From contig JAGHCP010000086.1 of NCBI GenBank assembly GCA_021160415.1, forward strand, positions 1 to 37,079: a stretch of DNA of 37,079 nt. The letters run 5' to 3'. Positions 36,707 to 37,079 of the stretch are shown here, piece by piece. This stretch comes from Desulfurococcales archaeon (lineage in GTDB: Archaea > Thermoproteota > Thermoprotei_A > Sulfolobales > NBVN01). Both the position numbers and the translations under genes were made by a program. Numbering within the stretch: the stretch's first letter is position 1; each line of letters opens with the position of its first letter. The notes under the pieces were generated by a model. It saw nothing but the letters and a program-made list of their open reading frames with translations, was not told the DNA's origin and made no database searches.

Positions 36707-37079
36707 ATGGAGAAGTTGTTCGGCACGGATGGTGTCAGAGGAATAACAAATGTGGAGTTAACTCCGTCTAAAGTGCTAAGACTGGCCCTCAGCATAGGGT
36801 ATTATTTCGGGTCGGGAGCGAAGCTCCTTATAGGTAGGGATTCAAGGTCAGGGAGCTCCTTTATTCACCACATAGTTAAGGGGGCACTTCTTTCCGAGGG
36901 TATTAGGGTATATGACGCAGGCCTTGTACCCACACCAGCCCTTCAATACTACGTTAAGGAAAACGGATTTGATGGGGGTGTGATGATCACTGCCTCTCAC
37001 AACCCGCCCGAGTACAGCGGGCTTAAGGTCATTATGGGTGATGGGGTGGAGGCACCGAGAAATGTCGAGGAAGAGATAG
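36707..37079 (+). CDS. Phosphoglucosamine/phosphomannomutase (3' end beyond the window)
   Basis: Isomerises hexose-6- and hexose-1-phosphates for nucleotide-sugar synthesis. Only the first 124 codons are present. Visible are the family opening FGTDGVRG, KLLIGRDSRSG, GLVPTPALQYYV, and the phosphoserine loop MITASHNPPEYSGLKV, all in their normal positions for domain I of the roughly 450-residue enzyme. Whether glucosamine or mannose/glucose phosphate is preferred cannot be read from this part. Confidence 0.95.
   Translation, partial: MEKLFGTDGVRGITNVELTPSKVLRLALSIGYYFGSGAKLLIGRDSRSGSSFIHHIVKGALLSEGIRVYDAGLVPTPALQYYVKENGFDGGVMITASHNPPEYSGLKVIMGDGVEAPRNVEEEI

Overview
The window is a gene-dense archaeal chromosome segment. 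It most likely comes from a thermophilic Thermoproteota (crenarchaeal-type) organism. The evidence is archaeal-type information machinery (PCNA, PriS, TFS, Rpo4, Rpo11, aIF2alpha, aIF5A, SRP54, Csl4, Dph2, Pus10, Nop10), the ether-lipid enzyme CarS, tRNA genes with encoded CCA and short bulge-helix-bulge introns, TATA boxes and GGTGA-type ribosome sites, frequent TTG and GTG starts, and ribosomal protein S26e, which crenarchaea and their relatives have and most euryarchaea lack. I cannot name the species. I see no insertion sequence, prophage, CRISPR array or obvious transferred block.

Layout. 1-3280 (+): the 3' part of triosephosphate isomerase, tRNA-Arg(GCG), a DMT-type exporter, an M24 'pita-bread' protein with a broken metal site, and a NifX/NafY-like protein. 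3309-15223 (-): a nearly continuous run of 18 genes, read from aIF5A through SRP54, Pus10, L21e, Rpo4, DUF655, TrmJ-like, L10e, Dph2, a METTL5-like methylase, Csl4, DUF2067, Rpo11, an unknown protein, TFS, PCNA and PriS to a probable GINS subunit. It places translation, RNA processing, transcription and replication factors in one array. 15275-15366 (-): tRNA-Asp(GTC) with a 14-nt intron. 15519-18882 (+): ProRS, S26e, then L44e-S27e-aIF2alpha-Nop10. 18888-21028: CarS (-), an RNase H/RuvC-like protein (+), and RsmA/KsgA (-). 21069-25815 (+): a Clp1/Grc3-like polynucleotide kinase, then UbiD-type decarboxylase plus both aconitase-X subunits, matching the two signature steps of the archaeal modified mevalonate pathway, then thymidylate kinase. 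25786-28155: FAU-1 ribonuclease and UPF0147 (-), a zinc-binding PF06677 protein (+), tRNA-Leu(CAG) with a 22-nt intron (-). 28206-31755: an N-ribbon-only TFS paralogue beside an acidic coiled-coil protein, a 248-bp gene-free stretch that may hold a small RNA, an unknown protein divergent from a dihydropteroate-synthase-related protein, and an AbrB-like protein coupled to a minimal alkylguanine alkyltransferase. 31724-34023 (-): a DRG/OBG-type GTPase followed by two unknown genes, one with a zinc ribbon. 34059-36626 (-): RNase HII, an endonuclease-IV/xylose-isomerase-fold protein and a DUF354 glycosyltransferase-like protein. 36707-end (+): the start of a phosphoglucosamine/phosphomannomutase.

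Most of the window is core-genome. The least explained parts are the RuvC-like protein, the DRG-linked zinc-ribbon operon, the N-ribbon/coiled-coil pair, the metal-site-deficient M24 protein, the orphan gene between Rpo11 and TFS, and the possible small RNA near 29 kb. All family assignments come from reading motifs by eye; no search was run.
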